Shown here one piece after another: positions 16,931 through 25,889 of a DNA stretch of 64,000 nt. The stretch is from assembly GCA_022824315.1 (NCBI GenBank), contig JAJEAC010000129.1, positions 1 to 64,000 on the forward strand, read 5' to 3'. Both the position numbers and the translations under genes were made by a program. This DNA comes from Silicimonas sp. Its GTDB lineage: Bacteria > Pseudomonadota > Alphaproteobacteria > Rhodobacterales > Rhodobacteraceae. Positions within the stretch are counted from its first letter, which is position 1, and every line of letters starts with the position of its first letter. Under the pieces are notes generated by a model. That model had not been told where the DNA came from. It worked only from the letters and a program-made list of their open reading frames with translations, and searched no databases.

Positions 16931-18070
16931 TCACGGGGCTGCCCGGGCATAGGCGTCCAGAACAAGCCCGTGAAAGTGATGCACGGCGTGTTCGGACTTT
17001 CCCGAGCCCGCCGGGCTGCTTACGATCCGCCCCTGAGCGAACGCCGGCGTTGCCATGCCCTTCTGCACGCTTTCGACGATGTCGATGTCCTCGCGCTGCA
17101 GCACCTCGTCGAGGTAGCGGATGGCATCCTTCTCCATTTCATCCGGTTCGGGTGTCTCGAGGAAGAAGTCGTAGGTTTCCAAGGTCCGCTCGGCGCCGGC
17201 AGGGATGATGTTCAGAACGATCATCGACGACCGCCCCGGATAGCGCATGAAGCAGGTCGTGGGCCATAGCCACCAGACCGCGTGGGTGCGAACCGTGGCA
17301 TTCGAGACGTCATACGCGGTGTTGGCGCCTTTCCCAGCCTCGGCCATATGGCTCGAATAGATGCCGTGGGTCGTCACCTCGTAGGTGTCCATGTCCACCA
17401 GATTGCAGAAGTCCTTGTGAGCGGTCGGGCAGTGATAGCATTCCAGGAAATTGTCGACGACATTCTTCCAGTTCGACCTGATGTCGTAGGACAGGCGATG
17501 CCCGAACGTGAGACCTTCGATGTCCGGCGCCCAGTTGCAAATTTCGGCCTCGAGGCTTTCTGACGCCAGTGACAGGGGCACCGCGTCCGGATCCAGGTTC
17601 ACGAAGACAAATCCCGCGAATTCGGTCACCTGCACCTCGTCGAGGCAGATCGAATTCACGTCGAAGCCGGAGAGGCTTTCGGTTTCCGGCGCACGGACCA
17701 GTCGACCGTCCAACCGGTAGACCCAGGCGTGGTAGGGGCACATGATCCGCGACGCCGTCCCTTCTCCGCTGAGAAGATGATGCGCGCGGTGCTTGCAGAC
17801 GTTGTAGAAGGCGCGAATGACGCCCTCGCCATCTCGCACGATCGCGATCGGTCTTCCGGCGATTTCGGTTGCAAGGTAGGAGCCGGGCTCGCGCAGCTTT
17901 TCGACGTGGCACACCCATTGCCAGTTCCGCGCAATGATCTCGGACCGATCCACCTCGTACCAGGCCGGGTCCGTGTATGCGTCCGCCTTTAGCGACAACG
18001 AGCGGCTCACGTCGCGTGAATACCCCGCGCCAATCGTCGCGAATTGCTCTCGGCTTGGCAGATCGGTCAT
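16931..18070 (-). CDS. Rieske non-haem iron oxygenase alpha subunit, carnitine monooxygenase (CntA)-like
   Basis: 379 residues from the ATG at 18070 with GAGGGA upstream. The Rieske cluster ligands are C92-x-H94 and C111-x2-H114. The mononuclear iron ligands are H213 and H218 in ECYHCPTAH. The bridging residue is Glu (E210) where most ring-hydroxylating oxygenases have Asp, a feature of CntA and related quaternary-amine oxygenases. The C-terminal pattern ESVQKGM...QGRIV...SEHAVHHFH also follows the E. coli YeaW/CntA layout. It would cleave or demethylate a trimethylammonium compound such as carnitine, butyrobetaine or betaine. No flavin/ferredoxin reductase partner lies in the window. Confidence 0.82.
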   Translation of the reverse strand: MTDLPSREQFATIGAGYSRDVSRSLSLKADAYTDPAWYEVDRSEIIARNWQWVCHVEKLREPGSYLATEIAGRPIAIVRDGEGVIRAFYNVCKHRAHHLLSGEGTASRIMCPYHAWVYRLDGRLVRAPETESLSGFDVNSICLDEVQVTEFAGFVFVNLDPDAVPLSLASESLEAEICNWAPDIEGLTFGHRLSYDIRSNWKNVVDNFLECYHCPTAHKDFCNLVDMDTYEVTTHGIYSSHMAEAGKGANTAYDVSNATVRTHAVWWLWPTTCFMRYPGRSSMIVLNIIPAGAERTLETYDFFLETPEPDEMEKDAIRYLDEVLQREDIDIVESVQKGMATPAFAQGRIVSSPAGSGKSEHAVHHFHGLVLDAYARAAP

Positions 18071-18153
18071 CAAGCATTCCCTCGCATCAAAAGGAACTGA
18101 TGCGATCTTGCGGACGAAACGACTGCGAGCAAATCACCATAATGGCCACCAAT

Positions 18154-19191
18154 TTAACTTGATTGGCCTTGCGGCACCCTGTGCATTGGCCACGAGCGGA
18201 ATTCGAACGGGACCCGGCCTTCCACGCGGTCGGTCCGGGGAGAAATGCCAAAGCGCGTCTTGTAGGCCCTGCTGAAATGAACCTGGCTCGAAAAGCCGGA
18301 GGCAAGCGCGACCTGCGACAGCGGCAACTCCGTCTGGGTCACAAGGCCACGTGCGCGATCCAGGCGAATGTCACGATAGTAGACCGAGGGAGGAGTCTTC
18401 ACGTACCGCCGGAACAACCGGTCAAGCTGTCGGTGAGAGATTTTGACGCGGCGACAGAGTTCAGAAATCCGGAGCGGCTCTTCGAGGTTCTTTTCCATCA
18501 GCTCGATTGCGCGGAACAGCTTCTCGGGAATGCGGCGACCAAACGGCTCGATGGACCCTGCGACCTGCCGTGTCCCCGTAGGGCGCACGCTCTGCACAAA
18601 CAGGTACTTGGCGGCCGCACTGGCAAGACCCTTGCCTCGCAATTCGCTCAACAGGAAGAGCGCGCAATCGGTTGCCGCCGTGCCGCCGGAACAGGTGATC
18701 CGGCCCTGGTCGAAGACAAAGAGGTCGTCACAGACCTCGATGTCCGGATATTTCTCGCCAAACGCACCTAGATGCTCGTAATGCACGGTTGCCCGGCGTC
18801 CATCGAGCAGCCCGGCTTCAGCCAGGATGAAGGCACCGGTGTCCAGCGCGCCGACACTGCTTCCAGAGCGTGCAAAGCGCCACAGGTTCGCGTGCAGGAC
18901 AGCGCTGGAAAACGATTCCGGTGTCCAGCTTGTGGAGAGCATCACCAGAGCAGGAGCCTTGCGCCGAATTTCGGAGAGTTCACCAGTCTCGATCGTCACG
19001 CCGTTGCTTGCCAGGCAGGGTCCGCCCCTCGCCGAAACGATGGACCAGTGAAAAAACGACTTGCCTTCGATATAGTTTGCTGCGCGAAATGGATCCAGAA
19101 ACGACATCGTTGGCGCAATGTTGAAATGCGGCGTGACCACGATCAGAATATGAAAGTCGTCGATCTTCTCGAGGGGCATCTGACCAGTCAT
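18154..19191 (-). CDS. GlxA-family AraC-type regulator (GbdR/CdhR-like)
   Basis: 345 residues. The N-terminal ~190 residues form a DJ-1/PfpI-like amidotransferase fold (FHILIVVTPHFN..., with IVSARGGP). The C-terminal ~100 residues carry two AraC helix-turn-helix motifs: PLRISELCRRVKISHRQLDRLF and LPLSQVALASGFSSQVHFSRAY. Regulators of this shape (GbdR, CdhR) activate betaine and carnitine genes. Its position between the Rieske oxygenase operon and the divergent betaine-type ABC operon fits that role. The usual nucleophile-elbow Cys is not obvious, so the domain is likely a sensor rather than an enzyme. The effector is inferred. Confidence 0.88.
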   Translation of the reverse strand: MTGQMPLEKIDDFHILIVVTPHFNIAPTMSFLDPFRAANYIEGKSFFHWSIVSARGGPCLASNGVTIETGELSEIRRKAPALVMLSTSWTPESFSSAVLHANLWRFARSGSSVGALDTGAFILAEAGLLDGRRATVHYEHLGAFGEKYPDIEVCDDLFVFDQGRITCSGGTAATDCALFLLSELRGKGLASAAAKYLFVQSVRPTGTRQVAGSIEPFGRRIPEKLFRAIELMEKNLEEPLRISELCRRVKISHRQLDRLFRRYVKTPPSVYYRDIRLDRARGLVTQTELPLSQVALASGFSSQVHFSRAYKTRFGISPRTDRVEGRVPFEFRSWPMHRVPQGQSS

Positions 19192-19719
19192 GTGAAGTTG
19201 GCGGCCAGTCTGGTTAAACCACGATTCCCGTGGTCAGGACAATCGCCACACGGACGAGCGCGCAGTGCGATGACGCTCGGGAGACGCAAAGTCAGTGACC
19301 TTTCCCTTAAGGGAGAGGCTTGAAGGGTCAAGATCGGGAAGGCCCATGCTGACCAGAACAGGAAGGGAAGCCATCATCCAACCCACCGCGAACCGAAACT
19401 TGACGACCGCTCCTGGCGTGCTTCCATGGCGCCGGGATCTCGAAGAATCGTCAGCAGACACGCCAGGTCAGTCACGACGCGGCGCGAATCGTGGGGCGGG
19501 TGATCATGTTGTGAGGGGGAAGTCCGGCCTGTGTCGGCAACACCGGAGAAGCCTCGGCGACTCCGCGGGCAGCGCAGGCCGCATCTTGTTCCTTCCTTGG
19601 CGGGGCGACCCGCCCTCGGGCAGGCGGTGGCGGCTGCCTGCTCCATTTTCATGCAAACAGCAAAGAGGGCGCGCTGTCCTCCCCGTCGAGAACGCCGGGG
19701 TTTCCAGCGTGAGAGTCAG
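19192..19719. other. 528-bp divergent regulatory region between glxA-type regulator and betaine ABC operon
   Basis: No gene is seen. Promoters for both directions must lie here. Close to the regulator start are two overlapping inverted repeats (19211-19234). Nearer the transporter gene the sequence has several short GC-rich dyads (for example GGGCGACCCGCCC around 19596-19608) that could fold in a leader RNA, but I cannot match a known riboswitch. The transporter ATG has only a weak ribosome site. Confidence 0.5.
19211..19234. repeat. Overlapping inverted repeats, candidate operator
   Basis: TGGTTAAACCA (19211-19221) is a palindrome with 5-base arms, and ACCACG...CGTGGT (19218-19234, 5-base spacer) overlaps it. 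They lie 20-43 bp upstream of the GlxA-type regulator start. Autoregulation or activation of the divergent operon is possible but untested. Confidence 0.4.
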
Positions 19720-20670
19720 ATGATCAAGACAGTCACAACAGTTGCGGCCGTGCTTGCCGCCTCGGGTGTCCACGCGGCCGAGATGGGCGCGGTTGACGAG
19801 CCTATCAAGCTTGCCATCAACGAATGGACGGGCCAGCACATCTCCACCCACGTGGCGGGCGAGATGCTCAAGGCGGCCGGATATCAGGTCGAATATGTCA
19901 CGGCAGGCTACATGAACATGTACCAGGCGATGTCGGACGGAGAGTTGCACGCCGCCGTGGAAATCTGGTCATCGAACGTCTCCGACGACTACGCCAAGAA
20001 AGTCGAGGGTGGAGGGGTTGTCGAACTTGGCGACCTCGGCCTCGACGCGAAAGAGGGAATTGCCTTTCCGGCCCACGTGGCGGCGTTGTGCCCCGGACTC
20101 CCTGCCTGGGAGGCTCTGAAGGACTGCGCCGGGACCTTCGCCACCGCAGAGACGCTGCCCGCCGGCCGCCTGGTGGACTATCCTGCCGACTGGGGCACGC
20201 CCGGGGCGGACCGCATGACCGGGCTTGACCTGCCATTCAAGGCGGTGCCGGCCGGCTCAGAGGGTGCGCTCATTGCGGAACTTCGCGCCTCGACCGAGCG
20301 GGAATCGCCCCTGCTGATCACCTTCTGGCAGCCGCACTGGGCCATGTCCGCCTATGACGTGCAGTTCGTGGATCTCCCGGTCGGCAACGAGGAGTGCTTC
20401 AACGATCCGGCATGGGGTCCGAACCCGAACGCCGTCAATGATTGTGATTTCGCACCAAGCCGCATCTTCAAGGCAGGCTGGGTCGGGATCGAGGACAAGT
20501 GGCCTGCCGCCTTCGAGGTTCTCACCAACTACACGCTGTCGGTCGAAGATCAGCAACCCATGATGGGCGCCGTCGACGTGGACGGCGGAAGCGTCGAAGA
20601 CGTGGTCGCCGCCTGGATGGCCGACAACGAGGCCAAGTGGAAACCGGTCGTGGACGCGGCGACGCACTGA
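19720..20670 (+). CDS. Glycine betaine/carnitine-type ABC transporter substrate-binding protein (ProX/OpuAC family)
   Basis: 316 residues from the ATG at 19720. A signal peptide of ~19 residues (MIKTVTTVAAVLAASGVHA) precedes the mature EMGAVDEPIKLAINEWTGQHISTH. OpuAC features include AVEIWSSNV near residue 85 and FWQPHWAMSAYD near residue 205, giving Trp residues for a cation-pi cage around a trimethylammonium group. Paired cysteines (ECFN...NDCDF) may form a disulfide. The ATPase gene starts 4 bp after the stop. It binds a quaternary amine in the periplasm; the nearby CntA-like oxygenase suggests carnitine or a similar compound. Confidence 0.88.
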   Translation: MIKTVTTVAAVLAASGVHAAEMGAVDEPIKLAINEWTGQHISTHVAGEMLKAAGYQVEYVTAGYMNMYQAMSDGELHAAVEIWSSNVSDDYAKKVEGGGVVELGDLGLDAKEGIAFPAHVAALCPGLPAWEALKDCAGTFATAETLPAGRLVDYPADWGTPGADRMTGLDLPFKAVPAGSEGALIAELRASTERESPLLITFWQPHWAMSAYDVQFVDLPVGNEECFNDPAWGPNPNAVNDCDFAPSRIFKAGWVGIEDKWPAAFEVLTNYTLSVEDQQPMMGAVDVDGGSVEDVVAAWMADNEAKWKPVVDAATH

Positions 20671-20674
20671 TCTC

Positions 20675-21718
20675 ATGGAAGACCAGCCTGCCATTTCCGT
20701 TGCCGGACTCTGGCAGGTCTTCGGGGTCGATGCTGCGCCCGCCTTCCGGCGGGCGCAGAGCGAGGGCGGCAGCGCGCGGGACATTGCCGGGCGCCTGGAA
20801 GAGCGCGGGTACATCCCGGCCGTTCGCGATGCCTGCTTCGAGGTGGCTGAAGGCGAGCTCTTCGTAATCATGGGCCTCTCAGGGTCAGGCAAGTCGACGC
20901 TGCTCCGGGGAATCTCGCGGCTTGTCGAGCCGACGGCGGGCCGTGTCTCGATCGAGGGCGAGGATGTCCTCGCCGCGCCCAAGGCGCGCATGACCGAGCT
21001 TCGACGGTCCCGGATCGGGATGGTGTTTCAGCATTTCGGCCTGTTCCCGCACATGTCGGTGATCGACAACGTTGCGTTCCCGCTCAAGGTCGGCGGCATG
21101 GGCCGCCGCGAGCGTCATGACAAGGTGCAAGTCATCATCGAGATGGTGGGCCTGAAAGGGCGGGAAGGGGCCTATCCCCGAGAACTGTCGGGTGGCCAGC
21201 GTCAACGTGTCGGGATCGCGCGCTCGCTTGCGGGAGACTGCAGCGTCTGGTTCCTGGACGAGCCCTTTTCGGCGCTTGATCCGCTGATCCGCCGCCAGTT
21301 GCAGGACGAGTTCCTCGACATTCGGGCAAGGCTGAACACCACGATCGTGTTCATCACCCACGATATCGCCGAGGCGTTGAAACTCGCCGACCGGATTGCA
21401 ATCATGCGTGACGGCGAGATCGTGCAGATCGGGACACCGGCAGATATCGTGCTGCACCCGGTCGACGACTACGTGCGCGAGTTTGCACGCGACGTCGTAC
21501 GCGGTCGGCATGCCAAGGTCGGATCGATCATGCAGACGGGTGACGATCGCGCGGCGAACGGCACGCCCGGCTTGCGGCCCGACATGACCCTTGAAGACGC
21601 ACTGGCGACCTGCATGGCCCACTACGAGCCGGTGGCGGTCTATGACGACGCCGGCAACCTGCTCGGCACGGTCGATCCGCAAGACATCGCAAGCGCCCTG
21701 AAGGCCGATCGCGGATGA
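20675..21718 (+). CDS. Betaine-type ABC transporter ATP-binding protein (ProV/OpuAA family)
   Basis: 347 residues. Walker A is GLSGSGKST (residues ~68-76), the Q-loop lies in MVFQHFGLFPH, the signature is LSGGQRQRVGIARSLA, and Walker B is VWFLDEPFSALDPLIRRQL, followed by the switch His in FITHDIAEAL. The ~50-residue N-terminal region with an RDIAGRLEERGYIPAVRD segment is the ProV-specific feature. The C-terminal ~75 residues resemble a degenerate CBS-type sensor. It energises uptake with the permease gene, which it overlaps by 4 bases. ProV regulation by ionic strength is known for the family; not shown here. Confidence 0.9.
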   Translation: MEDQPAISVAGLWQVFGVDAAPAFRRAQSEGGSARDIAGRLEERGYIPAVRDACFEVAEGELFVIMGLSGSGKSTLLRGISRLVEPTAGRVSIEGEDVLAAPKARMTELRRSRIGMVFQHFGLFPHMSVIDNVAFPLKVGGMGRRERHDKVQVIIEMVGLKGREGAYPRELSGGQRQRVGIARSLAGDCSVWFLDEPFSALDPLIRRQLQDEFLDIRARLNTTIVFITHDIAEALKLADRIAIMRDGEIVQIGTPADIVLHPVDDYVREFARDVVRGRHAKVGSIMQTGDDRAANGTPGLRPDMTLEDALATCMAHYEPVAVYDDAGNLLGTVDPQDIASALKADRG

Positions 21719-23781
21719 GCGCGAACAGGGAATTGCCCGCGGCGGGCATGCCCGGACTGCCAAAGGGGCAGCTTGCAGCGCTTCTCGCGTTGGTCACCGG
21801 GGCAGTCTGCCTGTTGCTGCAAGATTACGCGCCTTGGATCGTGCGCTTTCCAGAGGCCTGGACGCTGCCGGCCACAGAATTGGTCGGGGCCGGACTGGAC
21901 TCTGTCCTGAGTACGATCAAGCCGGTGATGCGGGCATGGTCCTGGCTGCTTTCCTATCCGATGAGTTGGGCCAATGCCGTGCTCGTCGGCTCGCCCTGGC
22001 CGCTGATCGTTGGCGCGTTCACCGCGGCGGGGTGGTACATCGGCGGGTTTCGCATGGCGTCACTCACTTTCCTGGGCTTCGGGTTCGTTCTGCTGTCGGG
22101 CTATTGGAGCGAAAGCATGAACACGCTGAGCCTCGTGTCGGTGTCGGTTCCACTGGCGGTCTTGGCGGGCGGCAGCCTGGGCATACTCGCGAACGAGGTG
22201 CCGCGCATTCGGTCCGCCCTTCTGGCGGCGCTCGACGCGATGCAGACGATCCCGACCTTCGCCTATCTGACGCCGCTCCTGCTTCTGTTCGGGTTCGGCC
22301 CGGTGGTCGGTCTCGTGGCCTCCGCAATCTACGCCGCGCCCCCCATGGCGCGAAACGTCATCCTGGGGCTCGAACGGGTTGATCCCGAAGTCAAGGAGGC
22401 ATCGATCATGTCCGGTGCGAGCCGGTGGCAGCAATTGTTCCTGGTCGAGATTCCGGCAGCGAGCCAGCAGATCATGGTCGGCGTGAACCAATGCCTGATG
22501 GCATCCCTTTCGATGGTGATCATCGCCGCCGTCATCGGTGGTTTCAACGACATCGGATGGGAAGTGCTTCTGACCATGCGCAAGGCACAGTTCGGCCAGG
22601 CATTTCTGGCCGGACTGGTGATCGTGATATTCGCGATCGTGATCGACCGCCTGTCCGGGTCGCTGGCACTGGAACGAAAGCGCCACGACCGGCGCGTCAC
22701 GTGGGGCCTCCTCCTTTCGGGTGCCGTCGGGGCGGTCCTGCTGGCCCTGACCGGGACCGACGCGGCTCCCGAGGGCGTGTTTTCGGCGGCCGCGGTCGCC
22801 GTGGACAACGGCTTGGGCGCGTTTACTGCCGCACACGGGGCCACGCTTGACGGTATCAAGAACTCGGCAATGTTCTATGGGCTGCTTCCACTGCGCATCG
22901 GCCTTGACCAGGCCGTGTTGCCGTTCACCTGGGGGTTCCAGTGGACACCCGCGATGAGCCTTTGGCTGTTTGCAGTCGCGGTTCTCGCCGGGCTCGGACT
23001 TGCCGCGACGGGACGGCACATGGCCGGTGCGGGCCTTGTGATCGCCGTCGGAGTCGTCGAAACCGGGATCGCGGAACTGCCCTGGCCGTTCGTGATCGTG
23101 GGAACCATGGCACTTGCGTGGGTCGCCCAAGGCGTCCGGCTTGCCGTCCTCTCGGCCGCCCTTCTTGGGCTCGTGCTGATTTCGGGCCTCTGGGATCGCG
23201 CGTTGCTGTCGCTCTACCTTTCGGGCGCCGCCGTCGTCGCCTGCGTCGTCGCGGGAGGCGCGCTTGGTCTCTTGTCGGCCGTTTCCGGGATCGCCTGGAT
23301 GATCATTCGCCCCGTCTGCGACATGCTTCAGACGATCCCCCTGTTCGTGTTCCTGATCCCGACGCTGATGTTTTTTCAGATCGGCGAGTTCAGCGCATTT
23401 CTTGCAATCTGCGCCTATGCCGTGGTTCCGATGATCCGCTACACGCGTCACGGACTGGTCTCGACACCACCGGAGATGCTGGAAGCCGCGACCTCGAGCG
23501 GGGCCACGCCCTGGCAGACAATGACCGATGTGCGCATGCCCTACGCTGCACCGACAATCCTCCTGGGACTCAACCAGACGATCCTCTACGCCTTCGCAAT
23601 GCTGGTCATCGCCGCCCTGATCGGAACAACCGGGCTAGGCCAGTCGATCTACCTGGCGCTGGGACAGGCCGACGTCGGGCTGGGCGTCAGCGCAGGTGCC
23701 GCGATGGCGATCCTGGCTTTCGTCGCCGACCGGCTTGCACAGGGCTTTGCCGAAGAGCGGCGGAGGGCTCTGGGCCTTTAG
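21715..23781 (+). CDS. Betaine-type ABC transporter permease, tandem double ProW domain
   Basis: 688 residues, about twice a normal ProW permease (~280-350). Two BPD_transp_1 domains follow each other: the first EAA loop is EASIMSGASRWQQLFLVEIPAA (near residue 230) and the second is EAATSSGATPWQTMTDVRMPYA (near residue 590). Both are preceded by the MQTIP-FxxL motif (QTIPTFAYLTP and QTIPLFVFLIP). Roughly 14-16 hydrophobic segments are visible. A single chain thus supplies both halves of the membrane pore instead of a homodimer. It overlaps the ATPase gene by 4 bases and ends the operon. Confidence 0.9.
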   Translation: MSANRELPAAGMPGLPKGQLAALLALVTGAVCLLLQDYAPWIVRFPEAWTLPATELVGAGLDSVLSTIKPVMRAWSWLLSYPMSWANAVLVGSPWPLIVGAFTAAGWYIGGFRMASLTFLGFGFVLLSGYWSESMNTLSLVSVSVPLAVLAGGSLGILANEVPRIRSALLAALDAMQTIPTFAYLTPLLLLFGFGPVVGLVASAIYAAPPMARNVILGLERVDPEVKEASIMSGASRWQQLFLVEIPAASQQIMVGVNQCLMASLSMVIIAAVIGGFNDIGWEVLLTMRKAQFGQAFLAGLVIVIFAIVIDRLSGSLALERKRHDRRVTWGLLLSGAVGAVLLALTGTDAAPEGVFSAAAVAVDNGLGAFTAAHGATLDGIKNSAMFYGLLPLRIGLDQAVLPFTWGFQWTPAMSLWLFAVAVLAGLGLAATGRHMAGAGLVIAVGVVETGIAELPWPFVIVGTMALAWVAQGVRLAVLSAALLGLVLISGLWDRALLSLYLSGAAVVACVVAGGALGLLSAVSGIAWMIIRPVCDMLQTIPLFVFLIPTLMFFQIGEFSAFLAICAYAVVPMIRYTRHGLVSTPPEMLEAATSSGATPWQTMTDVRMPYAAPTILLGLNQTILYAFAMLVIAALIGTTGLGQSIYLALGQADVGLGVSAGAAMAILAFVADRLAQGFAEERRRALGL

Positions 23782-24103
23782 GCGCACCCGCTGACCGACG
23801 CGAATTTCTGCATCGGCACCGTCGCCGCGCATGGGGAGCCGCTCCGCTCCGTTTCGCAGCGGACTCCTCGCAACCCGATCCAAATGTGGCGCGCAACGCC
23901 GCTCGGCGCCTTCAATGTCCGGGAAAGCGCAACCTCCAGTTCCACGTCTCCGCACGGCAGGCCAGAGGACTGGCACGGCAGGCCTCGCGGAGCAGCAGGT
24001 GCCGGATCGGTCGCCTGACGCTTGCGGTTCGGCGCTGCATCGACGACCTTGGCCGTGCACGCGCCCGGGATTCGCCACCTCATGGTCAAAAGGAGGAACC
24101 TCG
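23782..24103. other. 322-bp spacer, no gene seen
   Basis: No frame here has both a plausible start and a recognisable product. A short direct repeat, GGCACGGCAGGCC-like, occurs twice around 23950-23985. The last 15 bases carry the AGGAGGA ribosome site of the next gene. No clear terminator follows the permease gene. Confidence 0.4.
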
Positions 24104-24676
24104 ATGGCTTGGAAACGCAATCAGCGCGACATCGTTCGCCTCAGCATCACGCTTCAGTACGTGGAGCCCAAGGTCGCAAGGCGCATGGACGTGCATGCGG
24201 CCACGCATCTCGACGATCTTCACTTGTACATCCAGGCCGCAATGGGATGGGAAAATGACCATCTTTGGGGGTTCGATGCGCGACGGTATGGAAAGAGAGC
24301 CCATTGGAGTCCTGAAGATTGGGGCGACGTGCTCGACGAGACCCTTCTCGACGTCATCGCGTTCCTGAAGGGCAAGCCGGAGTTCACTTACGTGTACGAT
24401 TACGGGGATCACTGGGAACACAAGATCCGGATTGGAAGGATCCAGCCGGCACGCGATGACAGGCGCTACCCGTATCTCGTCTCCGGCACAGGGCGCTGTC
24501 CGCTCGAGGACATCGGCGGCGTTTGGGGTCACGCGGAGTTCCTGCGAGCGTTCGATGACCCGAACTCGGAATACCGCGAGTACCTTCCCGAAATCTACAA
24601 GGGGAACGTGACCTGGGACCCTGAAGATGCCGAGCTTGACGCAAGGAGATCAAGTCTCGCGCAGTTCGCCGAATAG
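24104..24676 (+). CDS. Plasmid pRiA4b ORF-3 family protein
   Basis: 190 residues from the ATG at 24104, which has a strong AGGAGGA site. The fold family is recognisable from VRLSITLQYVEPKVARRMDV, then LDDLHLYIQAAMGWENDHLWGF, then FTYVYDYGDHWEHKIRIG and PYLVSGTGRCPLEDIGG, ending in the Trp/acidic C-terminal part. These are all landmarks of the pRiA4b ORF-3 (MM3350/TnpR-like) domain, first seen on an Agrobacterium plasmid and in IS1096. Its biochemical role is unknown. It stands alone on the plus strand between unrelated operons and may mark past transfer. Confidence 0.85.
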   Translation: MAWKRNQRDIVRLSITLQYVEPKVARRMDVHAATHLDDLHLYIQAAMGWENDHLWGFDARRYGKRAHWSPEDWGDVLDETLLDVIAFLKGKPEFTYVYDYGDHWEHKIRIGRIQPARDDRRYPYLVSGTGRCPLEDIGGVWGHAEFLRAFDDPNSEYREYLPEIYKGNVTWDPEDAELDARRSSLAQFAE

Positions 24677-24880
24677 GGCTGCATGGATTCGAAGCCGGAG
24701 CGTCTTCCTTGAGGCATTGGAGAATACGCGGACCTTGCCAGGGAAAAGCCGCACCATGTCTGCCTGATGCGCGCATTTGGCGGGCACCACGGGGATGGAG
24801 CAATTGCGATGTCGGCAAAGAACCGCAGCATCACGTCAGAAGTTCAGTGATGCAGACATTTGCGGAGCCGTGCCTCCAGT

Positions 24881-25696
24881 TCAGGCAAGCCGCTCACGAA
24901 ACTTCTCATATTCCGCATCGTCGATGTCGGCGATCTCGTCGGGGCCGGGAAAGGTCCCGCCGCGCGCCTCGTTGGCGAAGGCTTCCAGCGCGGCGCGGCG
25001 CTCGACCTTCATCCGCTCATGAAGCGCATGCAGGTTGCCGAAGGCCCGGGCGTGCCGGGGGCTCTCGGGTTGTTCCCCGCAAATGTCGTTCTGAAACAGA
25101 TAGATGATGTCGCCACCGGATCCAGAACCGAGCGAGGACGTCACAAGCGTGGTGCGCTGGCTGATTTCCGTCATCACCCTGGCGCAGATGACCTCGGCCT
25201 CGACCGAGAAGGCGCCGGCATCCTCCATGCGCCGGAATGCCTGCCAGAGTTCGAAGGCTTCCCCGGCCGTCTTGCCAATGGCGCGCAGGCCACCGTTCCA
25301 GGTGGACTTGCGGGGCACGAGTCCCAAGTGGCACATGACGGGAATGTCCTCGCGGGCAAGCACCTCCACCAAATGCGGCCCTCGTGCAGTATAGACGGAA
25401 TCCGCTCCATCCTTCATCGCGCGAAACGCGGCCCTGAGAACGTCCCCTTCGGTCGGAAAGTCCGGCAAGGCCACGGCGGCAGTGAAGAACATGTCCGGCG
25501 CTCCAGCCCGTACCGCCGCAGTGTTGTGCGCGTTGCCCATGACGAGATCCAGGCCGGCGTCCCTGGCAGCCGCCGCTTCTTCCGTGGAATTTGCCGTGGT
25601 CTGAACAAGCTTGCGCACGCCCTTGAGGGCCCGCAGGTCGGCAGCGGTGTAGTTTCGCCCCTGCTGTCTCGCGTCCCAGTCATAGATTCGCTTCAT
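24881..25696 (-). CDS. PanB-like (3-methyl-2-oxobutanoate hydroxymethyltransferase family) enzyme
   Basis: 271 residues. AGGGAGG lies 6 bases before the ATG at 25696, favouring it over the ATG two codons upstream. The PanB fold is suggested by VMGNAHNTAAV (ketopantoate hydroxymethyltransferases have VGDS-x-N), IPVMCHLGLVPR (usual IPVMGHLGLTPQ), GGLRAIGKTAGEA, and EDAGAFSVEAEVI before a Gly-rich loop. Several canonical residues differ, including the DSLGNV-type metal site (the Asp is Asn-like here). It is probably a relative acting on another 2-keto acid in a PEP-utilising-type TIM barrel. It diverges from the 3-hydroxyisobutyrate-dehydrogenase-like gene. Confidence 0.72.
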   Translation of the reverse strand: MKRIYDWDARQQGRNYTAADLRALKGVRKLVQTTANSTEEAAAARDAGLDLVMGNAHNTAAVRAGAPDMFFTAAVALPDFPTEGDVLRAAFRAMKDGADSVYTARGPHLVEVLAREDIPVMCHLGLVPRKSTWNGGLRAIGKTAGEAFELWQAFRRMEDAGAFSVEAEVICARVMTEISQRTTLVTSSLGSGSGGDIIYLFQNDICGEQPESPRHARAFGNLHALHERMKVERRAALEAFANEARGGTFPGPDEIADIDDAEYEKFRERLA

Positions 25697-25889
25697 CGAC
25701 ATCCTCCCTGACTTGTCGAGATTGAACCGTCTTCGAATATGACTTGCAAGTGCCCCGACATGCGGCATTCAATGGCCGGGCAAGACATGGGCAGAGGGTG
25801 TCTTCGGGACGCGTCCAACGCCGGAAACGGCGCGTGAAATCCCTCGACTGCGCAAACACCGGACATACCGGAACTGAGGAGGGAAACAC

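Noticed and set aside
19480-19719. Possible glycine or other riboswitch before the betaine ABC operon
   Set aside because: Several small GC-rich dyads are present but no conserved core of a known riboswitch could be matched.
22060-23451. 463-codon minus-strand open frame opposite the double permease
   Set aside because: Antisense to clear permease repeats, with a product extremely rich in Asp, Arg, His and Gln, the usual shadow of a hydrophobic gene.
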